A stretch of 64,000 nt of DNA from Linanthus parryae (lineage: Eukaryota; Streptophyta; Magnoliopsida; Ericales; Polemoniaceae): assembly GCA_023055425.1 (NCBI GenBank), contig JALGPY010000002.1, positions 120,602,088-120,666,087 of the forward strand. The letters run 5' to 3'. Below, piece after piece: positions 19,450 through 31,528 of the stretch. Both the position numbers and the translations under genes were made by a program. How positions within the stretch are numbered: position 1 is the first letter of the stretch; the number at the start of each line of letters is the position of its first letter. Under the pieces are notes generated by a model, which was given only the letters and a program-made list of their open reading frames with translations, was not told the DNA's origin and made no database searches.

Positions 19450-21444
19450 TCACGGAAGGTCGAGGTAGATTGCCTCTATCTCCATGATCTCCTGAGGATC
19501 TCTGTATGGCTTGACTCTGTTCCCATTAACCTTGAAAACTGTAGTGTCCCTCGGGTTCTCCAGTTCCACCACTCCCCATGATGTAATGTCCTTCACAATA
19601 AATGGTCCAGACCATCTTGAGCGCAGCTTCCCTGGATAGAATTTCATCCTTGAGTTGTAAAGGAGAACCTTCTGCCCGATTTCTATCTTCTTTGGTAGAA
19701 TGCGATTGTCATGCCACTTCTTTGTTTTTTCTTTATAAATTTTGGCACTCTCATAAGCAGTTTTACGGAATTCCTCTAGTTCGAGGAGTGCCATCTTCCG
19801 TTTGTTTCCCGATAAACTGTGATCCATATTCAGCTGTTTGATCGCCCAGTATGCTTTGTGCTCTAATTCTACTGGTAAGTGACATGCTTTTCCAAACACC
19901 AGCTGGTATGGGGACATTCCCAGCGGGGTTTTGTAAGCAGTTCTGTATGCCCAGAGCGCATCATCCAGCTTTAATGACCAGTCCTTGCGTCCAGGATTCA
20001 CAGTTTTCTCCAGTATGCTCTTTATCTCCCTGTTGGACACCTCTGCTTGCCCGTTTGCCTGAGGGTGATAAGGCAGTGATACCTTATGGATAGGCACCCT
20101 GTACTGCTTTAAAACCTTGGCAAAAACCTTATTGATAAAATGAGAACCTTCATCACTGACCATGGCCCTCGGTGTTCCGAATCTGGTAAAGATATTACGT
20201 TTGAGGAATCTTTCCACGACTGACGCATCGTTCTTCTGACAAGCTATTGCTTCCACCCATTTTGACACGTAATCTACTGCCAGTAAGATGTAGAGATTTC
20301 CCATAGACGAAGGGAATGGACCCATAAAATCAATTCCCCATACGTCGAAAGGCTCGACTTCCTTCCAAAGGGTCATGGGCATTTCATTTGGCTGGGAAAT
20401 ATTTCCTGTCCGTTGGCAGCGATCGCAACTCTGCGCATAATCATGGCAGTCCTTGAAGACTGTTGGCCAGAAAAATCCTGACTGCAGCACTTTGTGGGCT
20501 GTTCTCGGTCTGCTGAAGTGTCCCCCACATTGTGCTGAGTGGCAGTGCTGAATTACCTCCAAAATCTCGTGACATGGGATGCAACGACGGAGAATATTAT
20601 CCGCCCCTTGCTTGAATAGATAAGGATCGTCCCAGAAATATTGCTTGCAGTCTGAAATAAACTTCTTTTTCTGCCAAGGGGTGATGTCTTCAGGGAGTGC
20701 TCCATGGACCAAATAATTGGCTATGGCATAATACCAGGGCCGTCTGTTGGTCTTGATCTTCATAATATGTTCATCCGGAAAATTTTCTTGAATTGGAACC
20801 GCTTCTTCTGTAGGGTTTTCCAGGCGAGATAGATGATCAGCTACCACATTTTCAACTCCCTTTTTATCCCTGATTTCGACATCAAATTCATGCATCAGCA
20901 GAATCCAACGCAGCAACCTTGGCTTTGCATCCTTCTTCTCCAGTAAGTATTTCAGTGCACTGTGATCTGTGAATATGATGACTTTTGAACCTACCAGGTA
21001 GGATCTGAACTTATCCAGGGCAAAAACGACTGCCAACAGCTCCTTCTCTGTAGTCCCATAATTAATCTGTGCCTCATTCAGGACCCTGCTGGCATAGTAG
21101 ATGACACTGCACACTTTGTCTTTTCGCTGTCCCAGTAACGCGCCCACTGCGTAATCACTGGCGTCGCACATCAGCTCGAATGGGAGGGTCCAGTCTGGCG
21201 TTGTGATAATGGGTGCAGTTGTCAGCCTCTCTTTAAGCACGTCAAAGGCTTCTTTGCAGGCTTCATCAAATACGAAGGGCACATCTTTTCCCAACAAATT
21301 ACATAGTGGCTTTGTAATTTTTGAGAAATCTTTAATAAACCTTTTGTAAAATCCTGCATGGCCCAAAAAACTCTTAATTGCCTTCACTGTGGTTGGATAT
21401 GGCAGCTGCTTGATCACCTCTATTTTTGCCCTGTCTACTTCCAG
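19450..21444 (-). pseudogene. Athila RNase H and integrase
   Basis: A minus-strand frame open from the stop at 21445-21447 to 19450. RNase H is marked by [19 protein letters not shown], the [20 protein letters not shown] block and [16 protein letters not shown]. The integrase zinc finger follows (HSAQCGGHF ... SCDRCQ). The catalytic core has [25 protein letters not shown] and [17 protein letters not shown], giving the D, D and E residues. The C-terminal part ends with the [11 protein letters not shown] barrel and NGNRVKPY. No chromodomain is present, as expected for Athila. The domains look complete, but the TGA upstream separates them from RT. Confidence 0.93.
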
Positions 21445-22260
21445 TCATTTGCTGGAAATCCTGTGTCCCAGCACTATTCCTTCAGTAACCATGAAGTGGC
21501 ATTTTTCCCAGTTGAGTACCAGGTTAGTTTTTCTGCAGCGAATCAGAACTCTGGCCAGATGGTACAAGCAGTCTTCAAAGCTGTCTCCAAATAACGAAAA
21601 ATCATCCATAAAAACTTCCAAATTTTTCTCTATCATGTCAGAAAAAATGGCCATCATACATCTTTGGAATGTTGCTGGAGCATTGCATAATCCAGATGGC
21701 ATTCGTCTAAAGGCAAACGTTCCGTATGGGCAAGTGAACGTCGTCTTTTCTTGATCTTCTGGATTTATATAGATCTGGTTGTAGCCAGAGTACCCGTCAA
21801 GAAAGAAATAATAAGCATGGTGAGCCAGTCTGTCCAACATCTGGTCCATGAATGGCAGCGGAAAGTGGTCTTTCAGTGTTGCATCGTTCAGCTTCCGGTA
21901 GTCCATACAGATTCGCCAGCCAGTGACAGTGCGCTGGGCGATCTGCTCCTGATCAGCATTTTGTACTACTGTAATACCCCCTTTCTTTGGTACACACTGG
22001 ACAGGACTGACCCAGGTGCTGTCTGATATGGGGTATATAATTCCTGCTTCTAGCCACTTCATGACCTCCTTACGTACCACATCTTTCATAATTGGGTTTA
22101 GTCTCCGTTGAGACTGGATGACTGGCTTCTTTCCTTCTTCAATTCTTATTTTGTGCATGCAGTAATCTGGACTGATTCCCTTGAGGTCCGCAATTGTCCA
22201 TCCGATGGCTTCTTTATGCTCTCGAAGTACCTCCAGCAGCTTTTGTTCCTGTTCCTGAGA
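21445..22260 (-). pseudogene. Athila reverse transcriptase
   Basis: The frame runs from just after a TGA at 22261-22263 to another TGA at 21445-21447; the first ATG is at 22158. Motifs include EAGIIYPISDSTWVSPVQCV, GWRICMDYRKLNDAT, the catalytic FFLDGYSGYNQI, PSGLCNAPATFQRCM and VFMDDFSLFG (MDDF active site). The second TGA sits where Gly is usual, just before RNase H (a likely G-to-T change). RT and RNase H would be made as one polyprotein in an intact copy. Confidence 0.93.
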
Positions 22261-22263
22261 TCA

Positions 22264-23385
22264 AAGAGAAGAAACAATTACCGGCAGAGTATTATTTTCA
22301 CCAATAAAAGCGTACCTGAGGTGGTCTGGCAACTGTTTCAATTCCAGGACTGGTGGTTCCTGAAGTGATGGGACCAGTGTCATTTTCTGCTCGCCTCCTT
22401 CATCCCTATATAGAGTGACCCAACTCTCTGTTCCCATGATCTGCTCATCCTGTTGCTCCTCTGTTTCCTCTGGATACATGTCCTCAAATTCTTCCCATAA
22501 ATTTTCCATCTCCTCATTCTCCAGGTCATCAATTACCTCTACTGCAAAACAGTTTTCATGCCCATAATGGTCAGGAAGCTGGAGAGATTTGAAGACGTTG
22601 AATTTCACCTTTTCTTCATTTATTTGCATGGACAACTCTCCACTTTTGCAGTTAATAATGGCTTCACCAGTTGCTAGGAAGGGTCTGCCCAGGATTAGCG
22701 GGACCTCTCCGGCCTCCATATCCAGGATCACAAAATCTGCTGGAAAAATAAGCTCTCCAACTTTTACCAGGATATCTTCAATTACTCCATAGGCAGGTTT
22801 CACAGATCTGTCAGCCATTTGAAGCATAATTCTTGTTGGACGTGGTTCTCCGACTCCCAGACTTTTGAAGATGGTCAGTGGCATCAGGTTGATGCTGGCG
22901 CCCAAGTCGCATAAGGCTTTTCCTGTGTATGCACTGCCCAGGGTCACTGGAATAACAAAGCTGCCAGGGTCTTTCTTTTTCAGTGGTAGACCATTTTTCA
23001 CACAACTGCTCGCTTCTGCCGTCAGATTTACTGTTTCGAAGTCACTCATTCGCCTTCTCCCATACAATATGTCTTTGAGAAATTTCGCATAAGTAGGCAT
23101 TTTGGCGAGTGCTTCGGCAAAATGTATGTTTATCTGTAATTGCTTGAATACCTCCAGAAATCTGGCGTAGTCTTTGCTGTCATCTCTCTTGCGTGTCTTC
23201 AGAGGGTAAGGAACCTCCTTAGAAATTGGTACTGTTTCTGGGCTACTCTCATTAGTCTGCGCTGCTTCCTGCTCGACCGAACCCCTTTTCTGAGGGTTTG
23301 CGGTTGAACTGTCTTCCCTGTCAATCACTTCCTGTTCAATAATTTTTGACTTTTCTGCACGTGCATGGCTGGGATACGGCGGATC
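22264..23385 (-). pseudogene. Athila protease and linker
   Basis: The frame is continuous with gag apart from TAG at 23386-23388. The aspartic protease has KALCDLGASINLMPL as active site (DLGAS) and VILGRPFLATGEAIINC as the flap/C-terminal motif, both typical of Athila. The upstream linker contains KDYARFLEVFKQLQINI and FAEALAKMPTYAKFLKDIL. TGA at 22261-22263 separates it from RT. The enzyme would cleave the gag-pol polyprotein. Confidence 0.9.
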
Positions 23386-24860
23386 CTACAGTGCAATTCC
23401 ACTCCGAGTTGTGATAGCATTGATTTGAGCGCGTGGATTGTTCACTGTATTTGACGGTAAGTTCCCTGGGGCTCGTTCTGCCTGGTTCTGTGCAAGCTGA
23501 CCATTCTGTACCTCCAAGTTGCGGATAGCAATCTTCATTTGGCTTACATCGGCAGTTAACGACTCCATCTGCGCAAATCTAGTTTCCCACTGCTTATTAA
23601 ATTTCTCCATATAGGACTCAAAATGTTGCTGTGACAAATTTAGCTGTGGTGGTGCTGCTGGTGCGTGCTGTGCTGGGGCTGTCTGTTGTGCCTGTGGCCT
23701 GTGCTGGAATCCTGGTGCATAGACTGCTGCATTGGGATTTCCGTAGCGAAACCCTGGATGATCACGTGTGCCAAATCTGTAGCGACTAGGATCCCACTGC
23801 TGCTGAACATAGTTGGCATCTTCGGTCTGAAGCTCCAGAATTGCCGCGTCAAAGTCAGGTTCGTCTACTGATGCCACAGGCTTCTTCTCTGTATACACCT
23901 TTTTAACTAAGTCCTGTACCACTTTCGTGAGATTGTCAATCCTGTCATCAGCCACTGGTTCTGCTATCGCTGTGAGCCTGCGGTCATCAAACAGGCGAGT
24001 ATCCTGCTTGGCTAATTGTTTCATCAGTTCATATGCTCCATCCGTATCCACATGGTATAGAAAGATACCCCCAGCTTCCCTATCAATTCTGTCAGCATTC
24101 TCCCTGTCGAGAGCATGGTAGAATACCTGCAGAATTTTTGCGTCCCCGAAGCCGTGATTGGGGCATTTTTTAACGAGTCTCATCAACCTGTCCCATGCGT
24201 CTACCACCGTTTCCCCATCTGCTGTTTGAAAGATAAAATCTCACTCTGCAGCTTGATAACACGAGATGCGGGGTAGAATTTTGCCAAAAAATCAGTAACA
24301 CACCCCTCCCAGGTAGTGATAGACCTCGGTGGTCTTGCTTCCAGCCAGTCTTTTGCTGTTCCGAACAAGCAGTATGGGAATAAAATCAGCTTTAGCGTAT
24401 CCGCTTCGACTCCTCTATACTTAATCTTGTTGCAGTAGTCTTCGAACTTTCCAAGGAAGTCGTTTGGATCTTCATCTGCTTTCCCATTGAAAGGACAATG
24501 AGTCTGGGCGGTCTGAATGGTGGATGATTTCAGATCGAAGTGCTCTGCTGTAATGGGTGGCACTACGATAGCTGGTTGATGTCCTCCGGTCGGGACTTCA
24601 AAGTTTTCGACTAACGCCCTTCCAGACCTGTTGTAAGTCCTCTTATTGTTCCTGGCAGCAAAACCTGCTGCTATCAGCTCCTCAATGTAAAGAGCCATCT
24701 GTGCTGGAGTACGTTGCTGCTGTCCTGTGGGTGTTCCTGTTTCGGTTGTGGTGTCTTCTCCGTGCTCAGACATCGCGGCTGGGTGTCTGCGACTTTTCTC
24801 TCTGAAAAGTTTTTCGGGATCTTCAAGTGGTGATACCAGTTTGCTAGGCAATCTGGACAT
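23386..24860 (-). pseudogene. Athila gag (one-base frameshift)
   Basis: It starts at ATG 24858-24860. The retrotransposon gag domain shows HCPFNGKADEDPNDFLGKFE, LILFPYCLFGTAKDWL and WEGCVTDFLAKFYPASR. Near 24205-24215 the frame shifts by one base within the conserved segment preceding VDAWDRL, and the second part (24207-23389) continues with the capsid-like region, a QQ/Pro-rich stretch and the INAITTRSG motif that usually marks the gag-protease junction. No CCHC zinc knuckle is seen. TAG at 23386-23388 (probably from a Gln codon) ends it. Gag forms the particle around element RNA. Confidence 0.92.
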
Positions 24861-24984
24861 AAACTAGAATAGCCTGAAAATCAGAATTCAAGAGCAATGA
24901 GTCAAAAGAAAATAAACGTAAAAAGAAAAGAAAAAACTTTGAGACTTATTCTAATGTCTTTTTAACAAAAACTGTAACCGTTCC

Positions 24985-25001
24985 CCGGCAACGGCGCCAA
25001 A
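24985..25001 (-). promoter_or_regulatory. Primer binding site, tRNA-Asp type
   Basis: On the minus strand TGGCGCCGTTGCCGGGG complements the 3' end of plant tRNA-Asp. It starts six bases from the LTR end. This primer is typical of Athila elements. Confidence 0.9.
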
Positions 25002-25996
25002 AACTTGACAGCGTAAACCTATCTGCTTTTTCGCAAGTGTACGATCAAGTAATAAAGAGTATGTAATTGTGACTCTGGTTGTCGAACCCTCGAGAACAGT
25101 TTAAGTTTTGCTTATTAGAATTAGAATTAGACACAAAGTCTGTAAAAAGGAGGAAGGTTGGGATGTGATTCTACTCACTAAATTGCAGTAAATAAAACAA
25201 TATTTAGAACAGCTTATTTTATTTTTCTTTTAAGTAAGTTGCAGGAATTGTGGTAGTCATAAAAATTGATAATTCTAAGAATCTAGGTCCTAGGATCCCC
25301 TAGGGTTACTCTCCAGCTTGCCTGATATATTTGATTTCAGAAACACGCAGTGGTTTTGTTTATGCCAACATACCAATAGTACAATCTCCTCTCGGTCTCA
25401 TGTACATGTCACTCTCCTGCAGATTATCGGGTCCTATCGGTCCACCTAAATCTGCAGGTTCGTTCTAAGTCTGCTAGGGTTACAGGTTCTCCTCTCGGTC
25501 TCCCCCTAAACGTCTAGCAGTTGGTCTAATGCTTCTGGGCTAGTCCCGTGATTCTTTTCACCTCTCGGTCCATCAAGGCAGAGTACTAAATCCTGTCTTT
25601 TCTTCCTAACTCTCACTGGTCACTCTCGTGCACCAGATCCTGTCTATAACACTCCTGGGTGATCAAGCCATTCATGTATGCAAATAAAATCAAAGACAAG
25701 ATAATAAATAATCCATCCTGTATTAAGAATTCAACTAGCCATGCATCTGAACATCAAACAAACCAGTCTGCTGAATTCATAAACACTAGGTTCACCAAGA
25801 ACCTAGGAAAAAGGTCTAGCTAGCTTGCATTATTGAAAGACAATGTTTCATAAAAGAGAGAAAAGATCAAACAAGTTATTGGCCGAAAACTGAAAAAAAC
25901 TGCTCCAATCCTGACGGCTCTGAAACTGGCTGCTGTGATGATGATTGTAGATGTGTGAGTGTGTATGTGTGACCCTAATTTTGTGCTGGGACACCT

Positions 25997-26005
25997 CCTT
26001 TTATA
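25997..26005 (-). promoter_or_regulatory. TATA box of the 5' LTR (TATAAAAGG)
   Basis: Minus strand, 84 bp (26006-26089) from the nearest palindrome at 26090. This is the expected promoter of the genomic RNA. Confidence 0.8.
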
Positions 26006-26089
26006 CTGCCACAGTCTTCAAAACTGATGCACGAAATTCCTGTTTTACCCTCGCAAAAACCCGTCCTGGAAGCTTCTGGAAACCCTCCG

Positions 26090-26453
26090 TGCGTTCAAAC
26101 GCAACTCACCTGCGTTCAAACGCAGTGCGTCTGAACGCACTCATCCTGCGTTTGAACGCATGCCTTAACCACTTTTTCCTTCTGGCTTCTGGCTTCTGGG
26201 ACATGTGCGTTTGGACGCAGCTCACCTGCGTTTGAACGCACAACTTGGTCTTTCTGCTTCTGATGTCGAGTCCTGCGTTTGAACGCAGGTTGTGCGTCTA
26301 AACGCACACCTTAGTTTTTCTGCACCTCTGGATCTGAGTCCTGCGTTTGAACGCAGGCCGTGCGTCTGAACGCACGCCTTAGCCTCTTTTCCGCCATTTT
26401 CCCGCTGCTGCCATGTGGTGCGTTTGAACGCAGTTGCCCTGCGTTTGAACGCA
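26090..26453 (-). promoter_or_regulatory. Array of 12 near-palindromes in the 5' LTR U3
   Basis: Starts at 26090/26111, 26126/26147, 26206/26227, 26274/26293, 26342/26361 and 26419/26440; pitches 21, 21, 21, 19, 19 and 21, identical to the 3' LTR. A few units differ from their 3' LTR partners by one base (26206 has TTGG for TTGA; 26361 has CTGA for CTAA). Confidence 0.9.
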
Positions 26454-26754
26454 CAACTTAGGCTTTTTCTGCTCTTTTTCTGCTCAGCTTTCCTGATACG
26501 CTGACTCCCCATCCAAGTCAATCTCATGCATTTCTCGGCACCTGTCACCTGCACACCATAACATGTACCCGCGATCATATCCAACAAACAAAAGTACGCA
26601 TAAAATTACTCAAATCTTGCAGTCATGTTCTATAAATCTCTGCCTCGTATCAGGTGGAAAATAAGCTGAAAATGGGCAAACTCAACTCTCACAGGGTTAA
26701 AACCAATGGTAAAAAGATGTCCCAGACTAATCCCATTTTCAAGCAATCAACATG

Positions 26755-27534
26755 TCTCATATGATTCCAAATCAAATGAGTCTAGAATCCGTCCTTATGG
26801 AGTCTAGATATGCGTTTCTCATTTATATGGCCTAAACGACAGTGCCATAGATATGTAGGATTTAAATCATTAGTTTTAATCATTTTAGTATTTATGTTAT
26901 AGATTGGACTATTTAGATCAAGGATATACAATCCATTAGACAAATGCGCACTACAATAGTGTATACTATCAAAATAAATGGAGCAACACTTGTCCTTTCT
27001 TGAAATAGAAAAACCCTTCCCGTCCAAACAAGAAATGGAAATAATGTTTCTGCTCATAGCAGGCACATAAAAGCAATTGTCTAATTCTAAAATAAGTCCA
27101 GAAGGAAAAAATAGCTCATAAACGCCTACAGCTAATGCTGCAACTCTTGCTCTATTCCCGACGCGCAAATCTATCTCCCCTTTACTCAATCTTCTACTTC
27201 TTTTCAAATCCTGCACATTACGACAAATGTGAGAACCACATCCGGTATCTAGTACCCAAGATGAAGAAATAGAAAGATTGACGTTTATAACATAAATACC
27301 TGGTGGTGGTGGAATCACTATTCCAAGCTTCTTATCCTCCAGATATTTAGGGCAATTCCTCCTCCAGTGACCCGGCTGGCTACAGTAGTGACACTCACCT
27401 TTAGCCACGCCTCCACTAGGCTTTAGGTCTTCCTTGGATTTCACAACTTTCTTGCGCTTTCCTTTGGAAGTAGAGGAAACTGATTTGCCCTTCTTCTTAT
27501 GCACCATCATTATGGCCTTGCCTTTGTTAATGCT
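26755..27534 (-). pseudogene. Copia zinc knuckle, protease and pre-integrase domain
   Basis: After TAG at 27535-27537 the same frame continues with a Lys-rich tract, one CCHC knuckle (CHYCSQPGHWRRNC), the protease active site VLDTGCGSHIC and the gag-pre-integrase motif YLWHCRLGHINEKRI. A one-base deletion near 26782 breaks the frame just before the nested insertion. Beyond the insertion the integrase continues at 13685, and the triplet phase is kept when the insertion and one duplication are discounted. Confidence 0.92.
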
Positions 27535-28131
27535 CTATTCCGCTGTCTTTAGCATGTTCAATAATTCAGGCAGAGTTTTACTGATCTCGTTCATAATATA
27601 TTTCATGATGAACTGATTATAACTTTCAGGCAACAATTGCAAGACAAGATCAGTAGCCAAATCTTGGCCTAGTGGGAATCCCAGTCTCTCAAGGTTCTCA
27701 ATGTACCCGATCACTCGGAGTACGTGAGGTCCTACTGGATTCCCCTCTGCAAGACTACTCTTGAATAATGCTTTAGACACCTCATAGCGCTCATGCCTTA
27801 CTTGTTCCAGAAACAATTGTTTCAAGTGTATGATCATATCATAGGCTTCCATATTCTCATGCTTCTTCTGAAGCTCAGGAGTCACGATACAAAGCATGAT
27901 GCAAGTCACGTCATTAGAATCATCAATATGTTTCTGACGTGCCCTTAATTCCGCTAGAACAGTCTCATCATGTGGTGAAACTGGAATTGGAGTGTCCAAG
28001 ACGTACAACTTCTTTTCTTTCTTAAGGACAATCCTTAAGTTTCTGTACCAGTCAAGGAAATTCGTTCCAGAAAGTTTATCCTTCTCAAGAACAGATCGTA
28101 GGGATGAAGTCGATGCGTTGTTGTTTGCCAT
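27535..28131 (-). pseudogene. Copia gag, ended by an amber codon
   Basis: It starts at ATG 28129-28131 (MANNNASTSS...), preferred over upstream in-frame codons because conserved gag sequence follows. It has FLDWYRNLRIVLKKEKKLYV and the later VLQLLPESYNQFIMKY segment of plant copia gag (UBN2-like). After 198 codons TAG at 27535-27537 replaces a likely Gln; the frame continues downstream into the zinc knuckle. Confidence 0.9.
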
Positions 28132-29760
28132 TTGGAATTCTACAAAACGAGAAATGTGCAATTTTAGTATTTTGAACAATTTAACTGTATTCAACAATGG
28201 CTAGATCATCAAATATAGCTCCCACTATTTTTCTCGGATTAATAGCCCTCACAATTAATGCAGAAAATATCAGTATATTTTCTGGTAGGTACAAGATCCC
28301 TTTTCACTTCTTCTTGAGCTTGCTTTGGCAAGTCACCCAAGAATAGGTTATTTAGGTAGGAACCATTCCAATTGCATCCCATGCAACTCTTGGTCCAATT
28401 AGGTGAATAAGTCTTTATTCTTTATCCCATGGATAACGCCTAATTGTCATGCCTCTAGGCTCATCAATCCTATTGAATCTTGCCCAGTTGCGTCCAACCT
28501 CTTGCTTCAACATACACACATTACTAGCTTGTGTCGTTCGCAACACACCATGGTAAATTAAAATCGCCTTGCTTTGGCAAGCCCGAATTTTAATGAACCC
28601 TGATCATGAAGGGTGTTTTGGCAAGAGAAGGCAAAACGCAATATTTAATTGAGGGATTTAACTTTCTTAATTTGTTTGGTTGATTTAATCAACATGGTCT
28701 ACTTATTTGGATTGGGCAATCCACAATGAAAGACCAACTTTGTTTATTATTATCTTGTTAACGTTTTGCTAGTATCGCCATACACACAAAAATAAATAAC
28801 AAGACATAAATAATAAACATCCACAAAAATAATAAAACGTGTCATGGATATGGCCCCTAGACTAATGATATTATGAAGACAATGATAATATCCAATTTCC
28901 CTAAAGTGACAAGCTCATCTCCATGTGCTCCACCATAGCCGCACGCCTAGGGGACATCTTCTTTGTCTTTTGGCTCCTTTGGTTCTCCGGTCTTCTTCTC
29001 CATCTCTTGGCTATCATCTAAACATTTCTAATTCTAGCCTAACATCTAGAATAAGTAAATAATAAAAGCCTCACATGTCGAGGAGAAAAGACGACTCGCA
29101 GGCCGTAAAACCTAATTAATTATTACATTAATTTGATCAGCTCGTAGGCCGTAAACCAAACCACAAAACAATAAACATCCACAATCCTAGGCCATATCCA
29201 TCCACCATAAAACAAAGCACATAACACAGTTAAAACCAATTTTTAACGCGCTTGTTCAATTTTAATTGAATTGGGTAATTAGGGTTACAACGGTCCAAGG
29301 AGTCCAAGCCAACAGGGCCCGAACCCCTAGGAGGACCGCCGCGCGCCACTAGGCCTGGCCCAAGGCCGGCCGGCCCATGTGGCCCGCGACCTTTGCTTGG
29401 CGCGCAAGGAGGGGGCGGACGGCTAGGGTTTCGGCCCTAGCCTCATTCCCTCTTCCTTGTTGCCCAAGCAAGGTTGTTTCCTTATGGATATATTTCCATA
29501 AATTTGTTTCCATAATTGAAAACCCCTTTTCAACTATGTGCCCACGAATCCTAATTTTTCAAGAACCCAATAATTCACATCCTATGTGATTAAACTCACC
29601 AATTCTAACATCCAATGTTAGATTAGATCTTGTTTATATTGAATCAAATTCAATTTGCATCTACTATGCCCAATTATTTTCAGTTTTTGCGTAATAAACA
29701 ATAATACGATGTATAAACTGAAATCGTAACACATAAAATCATGTTATGCTCTACGACCTG
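28132..29760 (-). other. Long non-coding leader of the copia element
   Basis: About 1.6 kb between the primer site and gag. No coding sequence is recognised. A GC-rich patch lies at 29300-29450. Long leaders occur in some plant copia lineages. Confidence 0.7.
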
Positions 29761-29774
29761 TGGCTCTGATACCA
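29761..29774 (-). promoter_or_regulatory. Primer binding site, initiator tRNA-Met type
   Basis: TGGTATCAGAGCCA on the minus strand next to the 5' LTR end is the common copia primer site complementary to initiator tRNA-Met. Confidence 0.93.
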
Positions 29775-29775
29775 C

Positions 29776-31211
29776 TGTTGGGTTTTGACATAGGTAACGC
29801 ATCGGAATAACAAAAATTAATCCTACTCAAAGCCCACCATGGATCGTCAGGAGGAGACATCATAACATGATAAAGGACATAGTATTGTGTACCTTTTTGG
29901 TTTGAGAGATCACACGAAAATTATTGTCCTCGTCTCTACGGTTGATCCACGTCTAGAGGTGAGATCTAGATTCTTCCTTCAACAAAAGCTAGCTTGAATT
30001 GGAGGAAGAGGGAAGAAGGAATCAAAGCAACAAGGACAAGGAGGGGTTCGGCCCTCCTTTTGGCGCCGACGGGAAGGGGCGGACGGCCTAGGGCGGTCGG
30101 CCTTAGGCTTGTCTTGCGCTCTCTTTTTTTCTCTCTCCCACTCTCTTGTGTTATGTCTCAATAACATTCACTTCGTGGGAAGGAAGCTAGAGCCTCCTTT
30201 ATATACTCCAACAACTCCTTGTTGTTTCCATAAAGGTCCTTCCTAGTTCTCCATAAACTTGGATTAGTCCTATCCTTGCAAATTAGTCCTACTAAGTTTG
30301 CAAGGTGTTGCACAATGATCCTCCTTATTAATTAATCATATTAATTAATCCCAAATCTAGCTCTACTCTATTTGACGTGTGACCCCATAGGTTTCTACTT
30401 AGTTGGTAGTAACTTTTACTAACATGGAGCGGTGTCTAGCAACACATCCATGCCACCCAACTAATAGAAATAGTCAGTGATCCCGACAAACCACTTGTGC
30501 CCAATATCTTATATTGCACTTTCCCTTTTCTCTATATCCGGATTGGACACGAGACATAAATAGTCACACTCGTATATCTAATCCATAGTTCCTCGATCCT
30601 GGAAATATGCTTATGCGAGCAGATAACATCAATATCTCCTTATTGATTTATCTGAGTCTGGCCAGACATTCAATAAGCCGCATCCCTCGAGTGGCCGTGG
30701 ATATTTACTCCCATTATGTGGGGGGGGGGGACAAATCATATCTACATCACTACGATCTCTAAGCTTGCTTCCTATCATGCCCGATAGCTATCTTTATGAT
30801 TACCCAGTTACGGTGTAATGTTTGATAACATCGAAGCACAATATTCCACAACTAGAGTATCTAGTGACTTCAAGTCTAAGGATTGCAATTATATTAGCAC
30901 TACGAGAAGCGATTGTGACTTGACATAATCTAATGCATCCTTCTCGTTGTGGGTCAATCCAGTATGCCATTACCCCTAATGCATACCACATGTGTTAGAC
31001 TCGATATCTCCATATCAATCTACCCACATACTAGTCTATATTTGATCGTCCTATTAATCAATATAGTGGACTAGGGATATTTAAGATAAACAACACATTG
31101 TATCTAAGGACTTCATTATATTAAATATCACAATATATAATAAATGAATATTCTAGCCAAAACAATATTCATACTAAATATACGATTGCCTCTAGGGCAT
31201 CTATTCCAACA
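29776..31211 (-). repeat. 5' LTR of the split copia element
   Basis: 1436 bp, minus-strand start TGTTGGAATAG, end AACCCAACA. TATA box TATATAAAGG at 30196-30205. It inserted into a Stowaway-like MITE whose remainder begins at 31212. Confidence 0.93.
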
Positions 31212-31456
31212 AGCTCTTGCCCACCATTCTGAATATATGACTCGTATATGGGTCACTTTGACCGGGTGATTTCGGTAGCAAAATGATGCGATTTTTTGAT
31301 AATTTTTCACTGTGTTGTAGAGCAACTTATACTCTACAACACCATGAAAAAATTATCAAAAAATTACATTACATTGCTATGCAAATCACCGAGTCAAAAT
31401 GACCCAGTGAATAGAGGCAAAAGTCAAATTGGTGGGGAAGAGCTGGGACTGAGTGG
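31212..31456. mobile_element. Stowaway-like foldback MITE, left end removed by the copia LTR
   Basis: The two halves are inverted copies meeting near 31322 (TTGTAGAG ... CTCTACAA). The right terminus GGGACTGAGTGG is followed by TA. The left terminus is absent at the LTR boundary. Confidence 0.8.
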
Positions 31457-31528
31457 TACTACTGATAGAATTTCTAATATTTTATACTCATTGGAGATTT
31501 AGAGAAATAGTACACCAATAGTATGGTA

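Larger units (their letters stand above)
13686..26749 (-). mobile_element. Athila-like Ty3/gypsy retrotransposon, nested, minus strand, 13 kb
   Basis: The 5' LTR is 25008-26749 and the 3' LTR 13686-15347, with 5-bp duplication ACATG. The tRNA-Asp primer site at 24985-25001 is typical of Athila. In order it encodes gag, protease, RT, RNase H, integrase and then a third ORF (16805-18310). A palindrome array and an apparent internal promoter separate integrase from ORF3. The coding region has one frameshift and three in-frame stops, so it is defective. LTRs are very similar apart from a 92-bp replacement in the left one. Confidence 0.95.
25008..26749 (-). repeat. 5' LTR of the nested Athila-like element
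   Basis: 1742 bp with the same ends as 13686-15347. It keeps the 92-bp block lost from the 3' LTR (about 25435-25526) and has a small 11-bp duplication near 26470. It would carry the active promoter. Confidence 0.95.
9693..31211 (-). mobile_element. Minus-strand Ty1/copia element, split by a nested Athila-like insertion
   Basis: The LTRs are 9693-11121 (3') and 29776-31211 (5'). The initiator-Met primer site lies inside the 5' LTR. In order the coding region gives gag, CCHC zinc knuckle, protease, integrase, reverse transcriptase and RNase H. Subtracting the nested element (13686-26749 and one 5-bp duplication) leaves about 8.5 kb, of which nearly 3 kb is LTR. The coding region has at least five premature stops and three frameshifts, so it is defective. 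The two outer flanks do not show a matching 5-bp target duplication: GGTGA on the left, AGCTC on the right. Confidence 0.92.

Noticed and set aside
29761..29774. tRNA gene at the primer sites (also 5314, 24985, 61973)
   Set aside because: Only the short complement of a tRNA 3' end is present, next to LTRs; no cloverleaf.
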